The notes beneath the pieces were generated by a model. It saw only the letters and a list, made by a program, of their open reading frames with translations. It searched no databases and was not told where the DNA came from. From assembly GCF_030160455.1 (NCBI RefSeq), contig NZ_BSOJ01000032.1:148631-212630 (forward strand): DNA of 64,000 bases, written 5' to 3'. This stretch comes from Limnobacter litoralis. GTDB taxonomy: Bacteria > Pseudomonadota > Gammaproteobacteria > Burkholderiales > Burkholderiaceae_B. This document shows, piece by piece, positions 16,593-24,829 of the stretch. Within the stretch, counting starts at the first letter, position 1; each line of letters opens with the position of its first letter. Both the position numbers and the translations under genes were made by a program.

Positions 16593-18713
16593 ATGCCTGC
16601 CGACATTAAAACCCACCGCCGCGCTTGCCCGCTTTGCGAGGCCATTTGTGGACTTGTCATTGAAACCCAGCTTGGAGAGGTCATCTCCATTCGGGGGGAC
16701 AAGGAGGACCCGTTCAGCAGGGGCCACATTTGCCCCAAAGCAGTGGCACTCAAGGACATTCAGGAAGATCCAGACCGTCTGACCCAGCCCATGCGTCGCG
16801 AGGGGCGTTCCTGGCTGCCCATCAGCTGGGACGAAGCCCTTGAATACGCGGTGGAGGGGCTGGCACAGGTGCGTGAGAAGCACGGCCCGAACGCCGTGGG
16901 TGTTTACCAGGGCAACCCCAATGTGCACAACTGGGGTTTGATGACGCACGCCAGTCAGTTTCTGGGTTTGCTTAAAACACGCAACCGATTTTCAGCCACT
17001 TCAGTGGACCAGTTGCCCCACCAATTGGTGGTGTACTGGATGTATGGTCATCAGCTCTTGATACCCATTCCAGACATCGACCACACGGAATACATGCTGG
17101 TGCTTGGCGCCAACCCGCTGGCGTCAAACGGCAGCCTGATGACCGTGCCCGACGTGGCCCGCCGCATCAAAGCCCTGCAAGCCCGCGGTGGTGAACTGGT
17201 GGTCATTGACCCCCGCCGCACCGAAACTGCCAAAGTGGCCAATGCCCATCATTTCATCAAGCCCGGCACAGACGCCGTCTTTCTGATGGCCATCATCAAC
17301 ACCATCGTCAGCAAGGGCTTGTCCAAACTGGGGCGCCTGGCTGAGATCACGGATGGCCTTGATGATGCACTGGCCAGCATTTCCGGTGTGGACTCGGCCA
17401 TGGCTGAAAAGCTGTGTGGCATTGCCGCCGCCGACATTGAACAAATCGCCAAGTCATTTGCCTTGGCCAGCCGCGCGGTCTGTTACGGTCGCATGGGCAT
17501 TTCCACGCAGGTGCATGGCACGCTTTGCCAGTGGCTGGTGCAATTGCTGAACCTGATCACCGGCAATTTGGACCGCGTTGGGGGCAGCCTGGTCACCAAG
17601 CCAGCGCTGGATTTACTGACTGCGCCGGGCAGCAAAAAAGGCAGCTACGGGCGTTGGTACAGCCGCGTCAGCCAGCGCCCAGAAGTGCTGGGCGAGTTTC
17701 CATCTTCTGTGATGGCTGAAGAAATGTTGGCCGAGGGGGAAGGGCAGATCAAGGCAATGGTGACAGTTGCCGGCAATCCGGTGCTGTCCACCCCGAACGG
17801 CCGGCAACTTGACCAGGGCCTGGAGTCGCTTGAATTCATGGTGTCGGTGGACATGTACCTGAATGAAACCACCCGCCACGCCCATGTGATTTTGCCCACC
17901 TCGGCGCCGCTGGAGCACGACCATTACGACCTGATTTTCAATGTGTTTGGTGTTCGCAACCAGGCCAAGTACAGCGAAGCCACCTTGCCACGCCCCAAAG
18001 ACGTCAAGCACGACTGGGAATTGATGGGTGAGCTTGCCAGTTTGTACGCCAAGCGCACTGGGCAGGCTGTCAAGCCCATCCCACCGCCGCAAACCCTGCT
18101 CGATTTCGGCTTGCAAATGGGGCCTTACGGTGCCGCCTCTGAGCATCGGCTTTCTCTGGAAAAACTCAAGATGTATCCGGAGGGTGTTGACCTTGGTCCC
18201 TTGTCCCCCAGCTTTCCCGAGCGATTGATGACAGACACCAAGCGGATACAGGCTTGCCCAGCCGAGGTGCGCATGGCGGCGCTGCATTATTGCGCATCGC
18301 TGTTGGAACAACTGGAGGATGCAAAGCCCGAGCCGGGCTATTTGTTGTTCGGTCGAAGGCAGGTGCGCAGCAACAATTCATGGATGCACAACTACGAAAG
18401 GCTGGTAAAGGGGCAGGAACGATGCACTCTGCTGATTCACCCGGAAGACGCCAGGCGAGAGAATTTGACCGATGGGCAGCGCACCACACTGAAGGGCCGC
18501 GTGGGTGAAATTCAGGTTGACATTGAGGTGTCAGATGAAGTGATGCGCGGCACTTTGAGCCTGCCGCATGGCTGGGGGCACAACCGGCAGGGCATTCGGC
18601 AAAAAATAGCCCAGGCCCATCCGGGTGTCAGCGCCAATGACCTGACCGATGAACAATTGCTGGACGCTGTCTCCGGCAACGCCGCCATCAATGGCGTGCG
18701 CGTTCATTTTTAG
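16593..18713 (+). CDS. Molybdopterin (bis-MGD) oxidoreductase, formate dehydrogenase-like
   Basis: A 706-residue catalytic subunit of the DMSO reductase superfamily. A 4Fe-4S cluster is held by Cys12, Cys15, Cys19 and Cys47 (CPLCEAIC ... HICPK). RNRFSATSVDQLP, the cofactor segment VLGANPLASNGS, VVIDPRRTETAK and MVSVDMYLNETTRHA are typical of this superfamily. The C-terminal domain (after about 570) is the bis-MGD-binding barrel with a late GWGHNRQG. No twin-arginine signal is present, so it is cytoplasmic. The substrate is unknown and no electron-transfer partner is adjacent. The tup operon 5 kb upstream raises the possibility that it uses tungsten, though the two are not in one operon. Confidence 0.88.
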   Translation: MPADIKTHRRACPLCEAICGLVIETQLGEVISIRGDKEDPFSRGHICPKAVALKDIQEDPDRLTQPMRREGRSWLPISWDEALEYAVEGLAQVREKHGPNAVGVYQGNPNVHNWGLMTHASQFLGLLKTRNRFSATSVDQLPHQLVVYWMYGHQLLIPIPDIDHTEYMLVLGANPLASNGSLMTVPDVARRIKALQARGGELVVIDPRRTETAKVANAHHFIKPGTDAVFLMAIINTIVSKGLSKLGRLAEITDGLDDALASISGVDSAMAEKLCGIAAADIEQIAKSFALASRAVCYGRMGISTQVHGTLCQWLVQLLNLITGNLDRVGGSLVTKPALDLLTAPGSKKGSYGRWYSRVSQRPEVLGEFPSSVMAEEMLAEGEGQIKAMVTVAGNPVLSTPNGRQLDQGLESLEFMVSVDMYLNETTRHAHVILPTSAPLEHDHYDLIFNVFGVRNQAKYSEATLPRPKDVKHDWELMGELASLYAKRTGQAVKPIPPPQTLLDFGLQMGPYGAASEHRLSLEKLKMYPEGVDLGPLSPSFPERLMTDTKRIQACPAEVRMAALHYCASLLEQLEDAKPEPGYLLFGRRQVRSNNSWMHNYERLVKGQERCTLLIHPEDARRENLTDGQRTTLKGRVGEIQVDIEVSDEVMRGTLSLPHGWGHNRQGIRQKIAQAHPGVSANDLTDEQLLDAVSGNAAINGVRVHF

Positions 18714-18718
18714 CCCCT

Positions 18719-19843
18719 TCAGGTCTTACGGACAATCACGCTGCCAATCGAGTAACCTGCACCGAAGGAGCAGATTACGCCAACGTCGCCTTGCTGCAGG
18801 TCGGCGTTGTGGCGGTGAAAGGCGATGATTGAACCCGCAGACGCCGTGTTGGCAAATTCATCGAGAATGACCGGGGCTTTGTCGCTGGTCACCTCGTGTG
18901 CACCCAACAGCTTTTTGGCAATCAGCTGGTTCATGCTGAGGTTGGCCTGGTGCAGCCAGTAGCGGCGCACATCATTGGCTGAATTCAAACCGAGGCTTTC
19001 CAGGTGGGTGGCCATGTGCTCAGCCGCCATGGGGCAAACTTCCTTGAACACTTTGCGACCTTCCTGTTTGAACAGTTTGTCGCGCGCATCGGGGTCTGCG
19101 TCTTCCGAGCGGTTCATGAAGCCAAAGTTGTTGCGGATGTTGTTCGAAAACACGGTGGCCAGCTTGGTGCCCAGTACTTCCCAACTGCCAGGTTTGGCGT
19201 CTTCAAGTCTTTCAACCAGAATGGCCGTGCACACATCACCAAAGATGAAATGGCAGTCGCGGTCGCGCCAGGCGTGGTGTGCGGATGTAATTTCCGGATT
19301 GACCACCAGTACAGCCCTTGCACAGCCTGTGCGCACAGCATTCACTGCCTGTTCAATGCCGAATGTGGCGGATGAACAGGCCACGTTCATGTCATACCCA
19401 AAGCCCTTGATGCCCAGTGCTTCCTGAATTTCAATTGACATGGCCGGGTAGGCGCGCTGCATATTGGCTGCTGAGCAGATGACCGCATCAATGTCTTCCG
19501 GTTTTTTACCGGCTTTGTTCATGGCGTCCTGGCAGGCTTTGACCGAGATTTCAGCCATCAGCGACAATTCTTCATTGCTGCGCTCATGAAAGATCGGGTG
19601 CATTCTTTCCGGGTCCAGAATGCCGGTCTTTTCCAGTACGTAGCGTTGCTTGATGCCGGACGCCTGTTCAATAAAGCCCACACTGGATTCCGCCAGCGCA
19701 GTCAGTTCACCTTTGGCGATTGCGTCCGCATTGTGTTGGTTGTAACGCGCAACGTAGGTGTTGAATGACTCAACCAGTTCTTCGTTGGTGATGGTGAAAG
19801 GGGGAATGTACAGGCCAGTGGCACTGATGGCGACCTTGATCAT
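18719..19843 (-). CDS. Beta-ketoacyl-ACP synthase III-like condensing enzyme
   Basis: A 374-residue thiolase-fold condensing enzyme related to FabH. The nucleophile Cys156 is in NVACSSATF, with His298 in WLHQAN and Asn332 in FANTASAGS completing the Cys-His-Asn triad. It is about 50 residues longer than E. coli FabH because of an insert of some 30 residues near position 30-60. Such long FabH homologues in Pseudomonas and relatives prime fatty acid synthesis or take beta-oxidation intermediates; which applies here is not clear. I start at the ATG at 19843; the ribosome site (GCGAGA) is moderate. It ends five bases from the convergent oxidoreductase. Confidence 0.88.
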   Translation of the reverse strand: MIKVAISATGLYIPPFTITNEELVESFNTYVARYNQHNADAIAKGELTALAESSVGFIEQASGIKQRYVLEKTGILDPERMHPIFHERSNEELSLMAEISVKACQDAMNKAGKKPEDIDAVICSAANMQRAYPAMSIEIQEALGIKGFGYDMNVACSSATFGIEQAVNAVRTGCARAVLVVNPEITSAHHAWRDRDCHFIFGDVCTAILVERLEDAKPGSWEVLGTKLATVFSNNIRNNFGFMNRSEDADPDARDKLFKQEGRKVFKEVCPMAAEHMATHLESLGLNSANDVRRYWLHQANLSMNQLIAKKLLGAHEVTSDKAPVILDEFANTASAGSIIAFHRHNADLQQGDVGVICSFGAGYSIGSVIVRKT

Positions 19844-19918
19844 GCTGTCTCGCTGTTGTTGTTCGGCGTTGTTCCAAATTATTGCACGCCTTGAACTGGG
19901 CTGTAACATCCAGACAGC

Positions 19919-19942
19919 AAAAAGCCCGGTTGCTCACCGGGC
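19919..19942 (-). terminator. Rho-independent terminator of the 19967-20197 gene
   Basis: On the minus strand a perfect 7-base stem, GCCCGGT with ACCGGGC, a 5-base loop and a run of five T residues lie 25 bases beyond the stop of the small membrane protein. It separates that gene from the FabH-like gene. Confidence 0.85.
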
Positions 19943-19966
19943 CTTGCTTCAATCCGCTGGGTGTAT

Positions 19967-20197
19967 TCAGGCTTTGATCGCAGGGGTGCTGCGCTTTTGC
20001 TGAATGCGTTTAACCTGGTACACCGCAACAAGCATGGCTTGAGCCACAACCAGGGCCGCAGCCGCTAACAGATTGGGGCCTTCGTTGCCGGTGTAGTTGA
20101 TGTATTCAACACCTGCGTTGGTCAGAAAGCCCAAAGTCATGATGGCCATGAACAACACGCCGGGGGTACGAACGATAGAGCGAATGATTGATTGCAT
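19967..20197 (-). CDS. Small membrane protein, 76 residues
   Basis: A small integral membrane protein with two predicted helices, TPGVLFMAIMTLGFLTNAGV (residues 11-30) and LLAAAALVVAQAMLVAVYQV (43-62), and a basic C-terminal tail (KRIQQKRS). I do not recognise a family. The ATG at 20197 has a strong GAAGGGA ribosome site and the gene ends in a clean terminator, so it is very likely a real monocistronic gene, driven from the AT-rich region upstream. Confidence 0.7.
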   Translation of the reverse strand: MQSIIRSIVRTPGVLFMAIMTLGFLTNAGVEYINYTGNEGPNLLAAAALVVAQAMLVAVYQVKRIQQKRSTPAIKA

Positions 20198-20434
20198 GAT
20201 ATTTCCCTTCAGTCAGTTTTTGTGGGTTCGGATATTCTTGGTTCCGAATTACCTGGTGCATTCACGTTGTGTGTTTGCGTGAATTAATTGTGTACATTTG
20301 TGCACTGAAAGTCAAATTGTTTTCAAAAAATTGCTCGAATATTCGCTCTAAAAATTTTTAACCTTTTGTTTTAAAAAAGAAAAATTAAAATTAATTCCGG
20401 TGTGTTTCTGTTTCATTTTTTCTCAAAGTAGGGG
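20198..20434. promoter_or_regulatory. AT-rich promoter region with CGAATATTCG palindrome
   Basis: This 237-base gap is markedly richer in A and T than its neighbours, with runs such as AAAAATTTTT near 20350. A perfect 10-base palindrome CGAATATTCG lies at 20336-20345. It must hold the promoter of the small membrane protein and the 3' end of the 20435-21427 operon. No open frame of note is present and no terminator hairpin is visible for the upstream operon. Confidence 0.4.
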
Positions 20435-21211
20435 TCAACTTAAAAAATCGGCCAATTGGCCGGCAATGCCGATCTTTTCAGCCAGCTTTTTCGCCTTGTC
20501 CCGATAGGCCTTGTTCACTTGGTCCGTCAGTTTGGCCATGCGTGCCTGTTCTTTCGCACTCATTTCAGCGGTAATCAACATGATTTCCTGAATGAATTCA
20601 GGCGTGGCGTAGGCTGCAGCAATCAACTCCAGCAGTTTTTCTTCGGTCAGCATGTTGGCCAGTTTGGCGATGCGGTCTTTGCGCTGGGCAAAACAGGACA
20701 CATGCAGGTTGACCGCAGGGTCCTCAATCACTTCCATGATCTCGATGGTTTTCTTTTCCGGCATGAAGTCGGTGAAACCGCCCAGCACATGAAATTCACC
20801 ATCGTGAATCAGTTTGACGGTGACTTTCTTGAGCAAGTCAACGGGCAGTTCTGCCAGCATTTGCTGCGCGCGTTCGGGTATCTGGTTGCGGGCCACGTCG
20901 GCCATGAACTCCGCGTCGAAGTGTTTGCACAAGCCGACTGCCTTGCTGATCGGCGTGAAGTAGGACATGTTGGCCGTAATGGCCGGGCCAAACACCTTGG
21001 TGCACAGTGTGGCGCTGATGCCATCGGGGGCCAACTTGCCCGCGCCTGCGATTCGTTCAAACACCGGGCCGAACTTGTTCAGCAGGCTGTTCTGAAAGGT
21101 GGTGCGCAGCTTCTGCAGGCTGACTGCATCCAGCTTGTCGAGGTAGGCCAGGTCAGCAGGCTCTTTGTGAAGGGCCTGGGCCAGGCGACGTAATTCAGTG
21201 TTTCTGTCCAT
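20435..21211 (-). CDS. Hypothetical protein, 258 residues
   Basis: I do not recognise this mostly helical, soluble protein. It has no signal peptide or membrane span. Repeated helical segments of about 25-30 residues recall armadillo/HEAT-like or MgtE N-domain-like packing: LRRLAQALHKEPADLAYLD, then LLKKVTVKL, IAKLANMLTEEKLLELIAAA and FIQEIMLITAEMSAKEQARMAKL. A beta-rich insert (HDGEFHVLGGFTDF) is in the middle. The C-terminus is a charged helix. It starts three bases after the short helical gene at 21215-21427, and the two surely form an operon. A role linked to its small partner is likely, but the function is open. Confidence 0.65.
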   Translation of the reverse strand: MDRNTELRRLAQALHKEPADLAYLDKLDAVSLQKLRTTFQNSLLNKFGPVFERIAGAGKLAPDGISATLCTKVFGPAITANMSYFTPISKAVGLCKHFDAEFMADVARNQIPERAQQMLAELPVDLLKKVTVKLIHDGEFHVLGGFTDFMPEKKTIEIMEVIEDPAVNLHVSCFAQRKDRIAKLANMLTEEKLLELIAAAYATPEFIQEIMLITAEMSAKEQARMAKLTDQVNKAYRDKAKKLAEKIGIAGQLADFLS

Positions 21212-21214
21212 GAT

Positions 21215-21427
21215 TCAAAGCCCCAGTATTTTTTTGACGGCACCACGCAGCAGGCGTGGAATGTGTTCAAGCGCGTTGTCCATGCTTTCCTTCAGGAAGG
21301 CATCGTGCTTTTGATGGGCCTGTTCAAGATCTTGGGCAAGTTGCTTTTGCTGGGCAGCGGTCAAGGCTTCCAGTTCGGGCAGCGCATTGCCTACAATGGC
21401 TTGCAGGCTGGCGTCGAGTTTGGCCAT
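21215..21427 (-). CDS. Small helical protein, 70 residues
   Basis: A 70-residue, highly helical, Gln/Ala/Leu-rich protein (ALTAAQQKQLAQDLEQAHQKHDAFL) likely to form a coiled coil, with a basic, amphipathic C-terminal tail, RLLRGAVKKILGL, that could lie on a membrane. No family is recognised. The ATG at 21427 is preceded by CAGGAGAC. It is the first gene of a two-gene operon with the 258-residue protein, separated by three bases. Confidence 0.65.
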   Translation of the reverse strand: MAKLDASLQAIVGNALPELEALTAAQQKQLAQDLEQAHQKHDAFLKESMDNALEHIPRLLRGAVKKILGL

Positions 21428-21560
21428 GGTTGTCTCCTGTTTGTCATTGAAACATCATAAACGTTGTCGATGACTGTTCGTGCGGGTTTGCCTGCAAAAC
21501 TCTGGAAGATGCGCTCTATACTTGGCTGATCTTGAAAAAGAACAACCCGGAGCAGTCCTC

Positions 21561-22286
21561 ATGAGCAAAGTTCAGCCAATTCAAGGCAATCGCAGCCGCC
21601 AATACAAATATTACGATTTCATTCTGGCCGCCTTTGTGGTGGTGCTCTTGTGCTCAAACCTGATTGGCCCCGCCAAAATTGCGCAGCTTGATTTGCCCCT
21701 GGTTGGCAGCGTCACGTTTGGCGCGGGTGTGCTGTTTTTCCCCATTTCCTATTTGTACGGCGATATTTTGACGGAGGTGTATGGCTATGGGCTGGACCGC
21801 AGAGCTGTGTGGGCCGGGTTTGGCGGCTTGATTTTTGCTTCTTTCATGGCCTGGGTGGTGGTGCACTTGCCCGCCGCACCGTTTTGGCAGGACAGGCAAG
21901 CCGCCATTGAAAGCGTATTCGGCAACACCTGGCGCATTGTGCTGGCCTCGCTGGTGGCCTTCTGGAGTGGCAGCTTTGCCAACAGCTTTGTGCTGGCCAA
22001 AATGAAAATCCTGACGAAAGGCAAGCACCTGTGGACCCGCACCATTGGTTCAACCTTGGTGGGCGAACTGGTCGACTCCAGTCTGTTTTACACCATCGCC
22101 TTCTGGGGCATCATGACCAAAGAGCAGCTCATCACGGTTACGTTGACCCAATACGTGCTCAAAACCGGTTGGGAAGTGGTGGCCACTCCACTGACTTACT
22201 GGATCGTGGCCAGCCTGAAACGCGCTGAAAACGAAGACTATTACGACACAAACACCTCATTTAACCCCTTTACCCTGAAAGCCTGA
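21561..22286 (+). CDS. yhhQ: Queuosine precursor transporter (YhhQ/DUF165 family)
   Basis: A 241-residue inner-membrane protein of the YhhQ family, which imports the queuosine precursors preQ0/preQ1 for tRNA modification. Six helices can be seen: FILAAFVVVLLCSNLIG, FGAGVLFFPISYLYGDILTEVYG (a signature), RAVWAGFGGLIFASFMAWVV, WRIVLASLVAFWSGSFANSFVLAKMK, TIGSTLVGELVDSSLFYTIAFWG and QYVLKTGWEVVATPLTYWIV. I take the ATG at 21561, with CCGGAG upstream, as the true start. Its stop overlaps the start of the hydrolase at 22286, so the pair is co-translated. Confidence 0.9.
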   Translation: MSKVQPIQGNRSRQYKYYDFILAAFVVVLLCSNLIGPAKIAQLDLPLVGSVTFGAGVLFFPISYLYGDILTEVYGYGLDRRAVWAGFGGLIFASFMAWVVVHLPAAPFWQDRQAAIESVFGNTWRIVLASLVAFWSGSFANSFVLAKMKILTKGKHLWTRTIGSTLVGELVDSSLFYTIAFWGIMTKEQLITVTLTQYVLKTGWEVVATPLTYWIVASLKRAENEDYYDTNTSFNPFTLKA

Positions 22287-23239
22287 TGAATCAAATGCCC
22301 GGCAGCCAGCCTTCCATGGCGGCTTACCAACCCGTTCAAAAGCCGGTTTCCAGCTTCGTCAAGCTGCGTGGCTTGAACACCCATTTGCACACCTGGGGCG
22401 AGCCCGATTGGCCTTTGGTGCTGATGTTGCACGGCTGGATGGATGTCGGCGCCAGTTTTCAGTTTGTGGTGGACTGCATGGCCAACCAATGGCGCGTGGT
22501 TGCCCCTGATCTGCGCGGCTTTGGCCTGACAGACTGGCCCGTGGGCAAAGGCGATGGCACAGCCAGGTCGTACTGGTTTGGCGATTACCTGGCCGACCTG
22601 GATGCCTTGATTGATCATCTAAGCCCCACTCAGCCTGTCAACCTGGTGGGGCACAGCATGGGTGGCAACATCGTGATGCTGTACGCGGGTGTCAGGCCCC
22701 AGCGCATTCGCAGCCTTGTCAACCTGGAGGGTTTCGGTTTGCTGGACGCAAATCCCGCCAAGGCGGGCAAGCGTTACGCCCGCTGGCTGGATGAGCTGAA
22801 AGAGCCGCCCACACTGCGCACCTATGGCAGCCTTGAGGCCGTGGCGCAACGCCTCCAGAAAACCAATCCCAGATTAACCACCGACAAAGCCTTGTATCTG
22901 GCGGCGCACTGGGCTGAAAGCACCGAGAGCGGTTATCGCATTCTTGGCGATGCAGCGCACCGTATTTCAAACCCGATTGGCTATCGATTGAACGAGGCGC
23001 AGGCCATTTGGGTCAGTATTGAGGCGCCTGTTCTACACGTAGAGGCTGCGCAAACCGAGGCGGGCTTGTGGATGGCGCGTCAGGGTGAGCAGGCTGATTT
23101 CGATGCCCTGCGGACCCGGTTTGAATGCGTACCCGATTGGCGTTTTGCCCGCATTGACGATGCCGGCCATATGTTGCATCACGACCAACCGGCTGAACTG
23201 GCCCGGCTGATTGAATCTCATCTGGCAGAACACAGGTAA
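22286..23239 (+). CDS. Alpha/beta-hydrolase
   Basis: A 317-residue alpha/beta-hydrolase of the esterase/epoxide-hydrolase type. LMLHGWMD supplies the oxyanion HG motif, GHSMGG holds the nucleophile Ser (about residue 122), and the C-terminal IDDAGHMLHHDQP holds the catalytic His. A cap region with Arg- and Trp-rich helices lies between residues 155 and 230. The substrate is unknown. The start overlaps the yhhQ stop by one base, so translation is coupled, but no link to queuosine metabolism is evident. Confidence 0.87.
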   Translation: MNQMPGSQPSMAAYQPVQKPVSSFVKLRGLNTHLHTWGEPDWPLVLMLHGWMDVGASFQFVVDCMANQWRVVAPDLRGFGLTDWPVGKGDGTARSYWFGDYLADLDALIDHLSPTQPVNLVGHSMGGNIVMLYAGVRPQRIRSLVNLEGFGLLDANPAKAGKRYARWLDELKEPPTLRTYGSLEAVAQRLQKTNPRLTTDKALYLAAHWAESTESGYRILGDAAHRISNPIGYRLNEAQAIWVSIEAPVLHVEAAQTEAGLWMARQGEQADFDALRTRFECVPDWRFARIDDAGHMLHHDQPAELARLIESHLAEHR

Positions 23240-23240
23240 A

Positions 23241-23268
23241 AAAAAGCCGACCTTTTGAGGGGTCGGCT
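23241..23268 (-). terminator. Terminator-like hairpin, minus-strand orientation
   Basis: A perfect 8-base stem (AGCCGACC, 23245-23252, with GGTCGGCT, 23261-23268) and 8-base loop. The A-run lies on the left (23238-23245), so the T-run follows the stem only on the minus strand. It sits just after the stop of the plus-strand hydrolase. As a plus-strand terminator it lacks a T-run; as a minus-strand one it would stop read-through from the lipase gene at 23786-24541. Confidence 0.55.
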
Positions 23269-23404
23269 AAACCTTTCTCGCTTGCGGAGAAGAGGAGACA
23301 TTGGTTGGAGAACTGTAACAGTCCTCGATGTCAGTATTTTGCGTCTGTCTAACCTTTTGTTCAAGCTGATTTGTAGGTGATTCCTACTAGTTTTGGAGTA
23401 ATAA

Positions 23405-23776
23405 ATGCCCCATGTCACCGTGGAATACAGTTCGAACCTGTCCACCCTGGATGTGCCCTGGGTGTTGTACAAACTCAATCAATGCCTGGTTGACCTAGAC
23501 ATCTTTCAAGAAAGTGACATCAAAACGCGCGCTTATCGCGCTGATCCATTTCTGATCGGCTTGCAAGACGAGGCAGTTGAGCACGCTTTTTTTGCCGTCC
23601 GGGTAGAAATGTTGAGTGGTCGCGAACGGGCCGTGAAGGTGCAGGTGGGGCAAGCTTTGCTGCGCACGCTGGAAGTGCTGCGCATCGGATTGCCCGAGGT
23701 TACGACCCAACTGACCGTGCAGGTTCAGGAAATTGAGCCTGAAATTTACTTCAAGAGCTACACCACTGGGGATTAG
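23405..23776 (+). CDS. 5-carboxymethyl-2-hydroxymuconate isomerase-like tautomerase
   Basis: A 123-residue tautomerase-superfamily protein. The sequence begins MPHVTVEYS, so removal of Met exposes the catalytic Pro1, and the rest (SDIKTRAYRADPFLIGL, VRVEMLSGRERAVKVQVGQALL) resembles the CHMI/HpaF family, which isomerises muconate-type intermediates in homoprotocatechuate degradation. No other gene of that pathway is nearby, so the physiological role is uncertain. TTTTGGAG gives a ribosome site nine bases upstream. The gene is convergent with the lipase-like gene. Confidence 0.82.
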   Translation: MPHVTVEYSSNLSTLDVPWVLYKLNQCLVDLDIFQESDIKTRAYRADPFLIGLQDEAVEHAFFAVRVEMLSGRERAVKVQVGQALLRTLEVLRIGLPEVTTQLTVQVQEIEPEIYFKSYTTGD

Positions 23777-23785
23777 GGCTCTCTG

Positions 23786-24541
23786 CTACGCGCCCAAGTG
23801 CGGATAAATCTCCGCTTTCAAGTGATTGAACAGTCTGGCATCGTCCAGCAGCGCCATGTGCCCGCTGCGTTCAAGCAAGGTGTGTCGTGCGCCGTCCAGT
23901 TTGGCGGCCTTGGTGCGCAACAGCAAAGCGTCGGGTGTGGCTATGACGCTGGTCATTTTGTGGCGGTAAGCGCGATCCGCCTTGTTCAGTTCACTTAAAA
24001 AGCGGCTGCCCGGCAACATGTCTACGACGCAATCGCCAAGACCCAGGTGCGCCATGTGAGTGCCTTGGTGGGGTGTGGCCAGGGTAAACAGGTGCTGGAC
24101 CTGTTGGCGCATTTGCCAGTGTTTGAGCATGGCCTGACGGCAAATCAAACCGCCCATGGAATGCCCCACCAAAAATACGGGTGAATTCTCACATTCTTCA
24201 CGACTCAGGGTCAGGTTCATGAACGTGGCGAAATCGCTGGCCATTTCACGCACGCTGGCCAATGTGTAACGGGGTTTGTACAGGGCCAGGCGAACACCGC
24301 TCCACAGCAATTCCTCGTACAGCGTGGAAAAGCAACCGTGGTTTTCAAGGTAACCCGGCACGAGGAAAACAATCGGGAGTCGGTGATCCTGAAAGTTGGG
24401 GCTGAACTGGGGAATGGCGTTGGGTACGCGTTGGCGAAACAGGAAGCTCAAACCCAGCAGATAACCCTCTCGGGCGGCTGCCCGTGCATGCCCAACCAGA
24501 CCTTCGGCGGGTTTGTGCAAAATGGGTGGCAATGCGGCCAT
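23786..24541 (-). CDS. Lipase/esterase-like alpha/beta-hydrolase
   Basis: A 251-residue alpha/beta-hydrolase. IVFLVPGYLEN is the oxyanion-loop segment, VFLVGHSMGGLICRQAML bears the nucleophile Ser (near residue 129) and LLERSGHMALLDD holds the catalytic His near the C-terminus. The family includes lipases and esterases of the LipA/EstB type that act on lipid or aryl esters. No signal peptide is present, so it is intracellular. GGAG lies 11 bases before the ATG. The gene is divergent from the beta-helix cytochrome at 24830. Confidence 0.83.
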   Translation of the reverse strand: MAALPPILHKPAEGLVGHARAAAREGYLLGLSFLFRQRVPNAIPQFSPNFQDHRLPIVFLVPGYLENHGCFSTLYEELLWSGVRLALYKPRYTLASVREMASDFATFMNLTLSREECENSPVFLVGHSMGGLICRQAMLKHWQMRQQVQHLFTLATPHQGTHMAHLGLGDCVVDMLPGSRFLSELNKADRAYRHKMTSVIATPDALLLRTKAAKLDGARHTLLERSGHMALLDDARLFNHLKAEIYPHLGA

Positions 24542-24829
24542 GCTGTCTCCTGCTGCTTTTGATGCTTTTAAGTTACGCCAGCTGTTTCTTTTGTTTCATT
24601 TTGATTAACGGAAAAATTACGCGCAGATTGAGCTTTTGGGGGCGCGATTTCGTGGTTTTCAGCGTAAACCCCTACGGAATCGCCTAAGTTTCAGCTAAGT
24701 TTTTTAAAGAAGTGTCAAAAAGCCGACACAAGTCCCCATCCAGACCGTCAGACCCTCAGTAACACCCTGAGATGTACCTGCAGCACAACACACCAATCAA
24801 ATACACAACAAGGACAGGCAGAGGTCATC
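24542..24829. promoter_or_regulatory. Divergent promoter region with repeats
   Basis: A 288-base gap between two divergent genes with no convincing coding. Seen on the right side: CTAAGTTT twice, at 24684-24691 and 24695-24702 (11 bases apart, about one helical turn), and a GTGTC/GACAC inverted repeat with an 8-base spacer at 24712-24729. These look like regulator sites for the beta-helix cytochrome gene, whose start is 100-150 bases downstream. The left half is AT-rich and suits the lipase promoter. Confidence 0.4.

Noticed and set aside
23245..23268. Plus-strand terminator for the hydrolase at 22286
   Set aside because: The stem is perfect but no T-run follows on the plus strand; the T-run lies on the minus side.
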